Shown here in pieces: positions 63,501-64,000 of a stretch of DNA of 64,000 bases. The stretch comes from Alopecurus myosuroides (lineage: Eukaryota; Streptophyta; Magnoliopsida; Poales; Poaceae), in contig CM054057.1 of assembly GCA_028641055.1 (NCBI GenBank), forward strand, positions 325,816,941 through 325,880,940. Direction: 5' to 3'. Position numbers and translations under genes: made by a program. Each line of letters begins with the position of its first letter. The stretch's first letter is position 1. Under the pieces are notes generated by a model. It did not search any database and was not told the origin of the DNA. It was given only the letters and a program-made list of their open reading frames with translations.

Positions 63501-63934
63501 CATTTCTGCATGCATCTCTGATAAGTGGCACCCGCATTCCGCAACCCGAAACACATGACACGATAGCAATAAGCCCCGTACGGGGTAATGAAAGCAGTCT
63601 TTATTTGATCAGCAGGATTGAGAGCTATCTGGTGAAAACCAGAATAGGCATCTATGAAAGACAGCAGTTCACAACCAGCAGTGGAATCGATCACCTGATC
63701 GATGCGAGGTAGCGGAAAAGGATCCTTGGGGCATGCCTTGTTCAAGTCGGTGTAGTCGACGCACATACGCCATGCGGTAGCAGCCTTGAGATCCTCCTTC
63801 TTCTTCTCGACCATGACCGGGTTGGCTAGCCAGTCCGGATGCAGCACCTCCATGATGAAATTGCTTATCAGCAACTTGGTGATCTGGTCACCTATGGCCT
63901 TCCTTCTCTCATCTCCGAAACGGCGCATAGCCTA
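60557..63934 (-). pseudogene. Tat-type Gypsy pol: RT, RNase H, second RNase H, integrase; three stops
   Basis: One continuous frame from beyond 63934 down to 60557 is broken only by TAG 63932-63934, TAA 61562-61564 and TGA 60797-60799. RT blocks are WRMCVDYTDLNKACPKD, FIDAYSGFHQI, FCFGLRNAGATYQR-like and the catalytic YVDD (VQVYVDDIVIK). The first RNase H is degenerate (YLSEVLSSSKQNYPHYQK). The second RNase H is MHFDGSKMKEGLGAGVVL, NNVAEYEAMVHGL, YGDSDLVVQQ and HIHRAENEAADELSKL. Integrase has the HH/CC region (HQGECGHHASSW, CNGCQRF) and acids in WCLDMVGPF, IITDNGTNF and NGQVEKANG. A short PYSGTAP-type repeat (61970-62100) lies between the second RNase H and integrase. The copy is non-functional. 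Confidence 0.92.
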
Positions 63935-64000
63935 TTTCACTGGTTCGGCGTCAGGACGCACATGTAGCGAGTGCTCAACCAACTCCCTCGGGACACCTGG

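Larger units (their letters stand above)
48568..64000 (-). mobile_element. Tat/Retand-type Ty3/Gypsy retrotransposon, continues past the window
   Basis: The 3' LTR is at 48568-49445. A large gene on the opposite strand (50136-59888) comes next, then pol on the minus strand (60557 to beyond 63928) with RT, RNase H, a second RNase H and integrase. RT-RH-IN order is Gypsy; a second RNase H plus an antisense extra ORF between pol and 3' LTR are known marks of the Tat lineage. Gag, protease and the 5' LTR lie beyond 64000. A 4.6-kb solo LTR (50972-55605) sits in the antisense gene. It inserted into the CACTA element (candidate TSD CTACT at 48563-48567). Confidence 0.85.

Overview
This window is nuclear DNA from a large-genome grass. 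It most likely belongs to the cool-season Pooideae, and a Triticeae or Poeae species fits best. The grounds are the spliceosomal introns, a nuclear-type tRNA-Val, two conserved plant genes, and dense nested layers of grass transposons: SIRE/Maximus-type and other Copia, a Tat-type Gypsy, CACTA, PIF/Harbinger, Stowaway, hAT, a Helitron and L1-type LINEs. The species call is inference. No prokaryotic or organellar gene organisation is present.

Layout. (1) 1-11502: a decayed SIRE/Maximus-like Copia element on the + strand with a 3' LTR at 10127-11502. It is itself interrupted by a 1.6-kb LTR-like insertion (3623-5237, TSD CTATG) and a 289-bp hAT MITE (5850-6138, TSD CTGACAGG). The end of a second copy of the 1.6-kb family opens the window. 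This Copia sits inside (2) 11503-15332: the 5' part of a decayed L1-type LINE on the minus strand, cut right at its reverse-transcriptase active site. (3) 15566-20521: a small gene island. It holds an intronless PPR-DYW gene whose last residues are lost to a 4-bp duplication, a tRNA-Val(CAC), and a two-exon TIM8 gene (minus strand). (4) 20704-28401: the region upstream of TIM8 is loaded with insertions. These are a 5'-truncated LINE with an open frame and a perfect 17-bp TSD, a 686-bp hAT element, and a three-level nest (Stowaway containing Stowaway containing a complete two-gene PIF/Harbinger). (5) 28402-33638: intergenic DNA with an antisense Copia remnant split by a LINE/SINE-type retroposon, and a TTA-flanked element. 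(6) 33639-43930: a complete Copia element (TSD AAAGT) with both LTRs. Its RT active site is deleted, and a 4258-bp Helitron sits inside its RNase H region. (7) 45611-48567: a CACTA-type element carrying an intact two-exon DEDDy 3'-5' exonuclease gene and a 5S-rRNA-like stretch. It is cut by (8) 48568-64000: a Tat-type Gypsy on the minus strand (pol with two RNase H domains). This element also carries a large multi-exon gene on the opposite strand with its own TATA box, and that gene is split by a 4.6-kb solo LTR (TSD TCCAT).

How the parts relate. The host genes are only the PPR, tRNA and TIM8 island; nearly everything else is mobile DNA. Target-site duplications or reconstructed empty sites fix the insertion order for most elements. 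The most interesting items are these: the apparently intact Harbinger (DDE triad plus Myb/SANT partner protein); the Copia element whose Gag N-terminus seems to be encoded in the LTR and spliced across the LTR boundary; the CACTA-borne exonuclease; the Helitron with a perfectly reconstructable empty site; and the spliced antisense gene of the Tat Gypsy. All coordinates and splice sites were read by eye. No alignment or database search was run.
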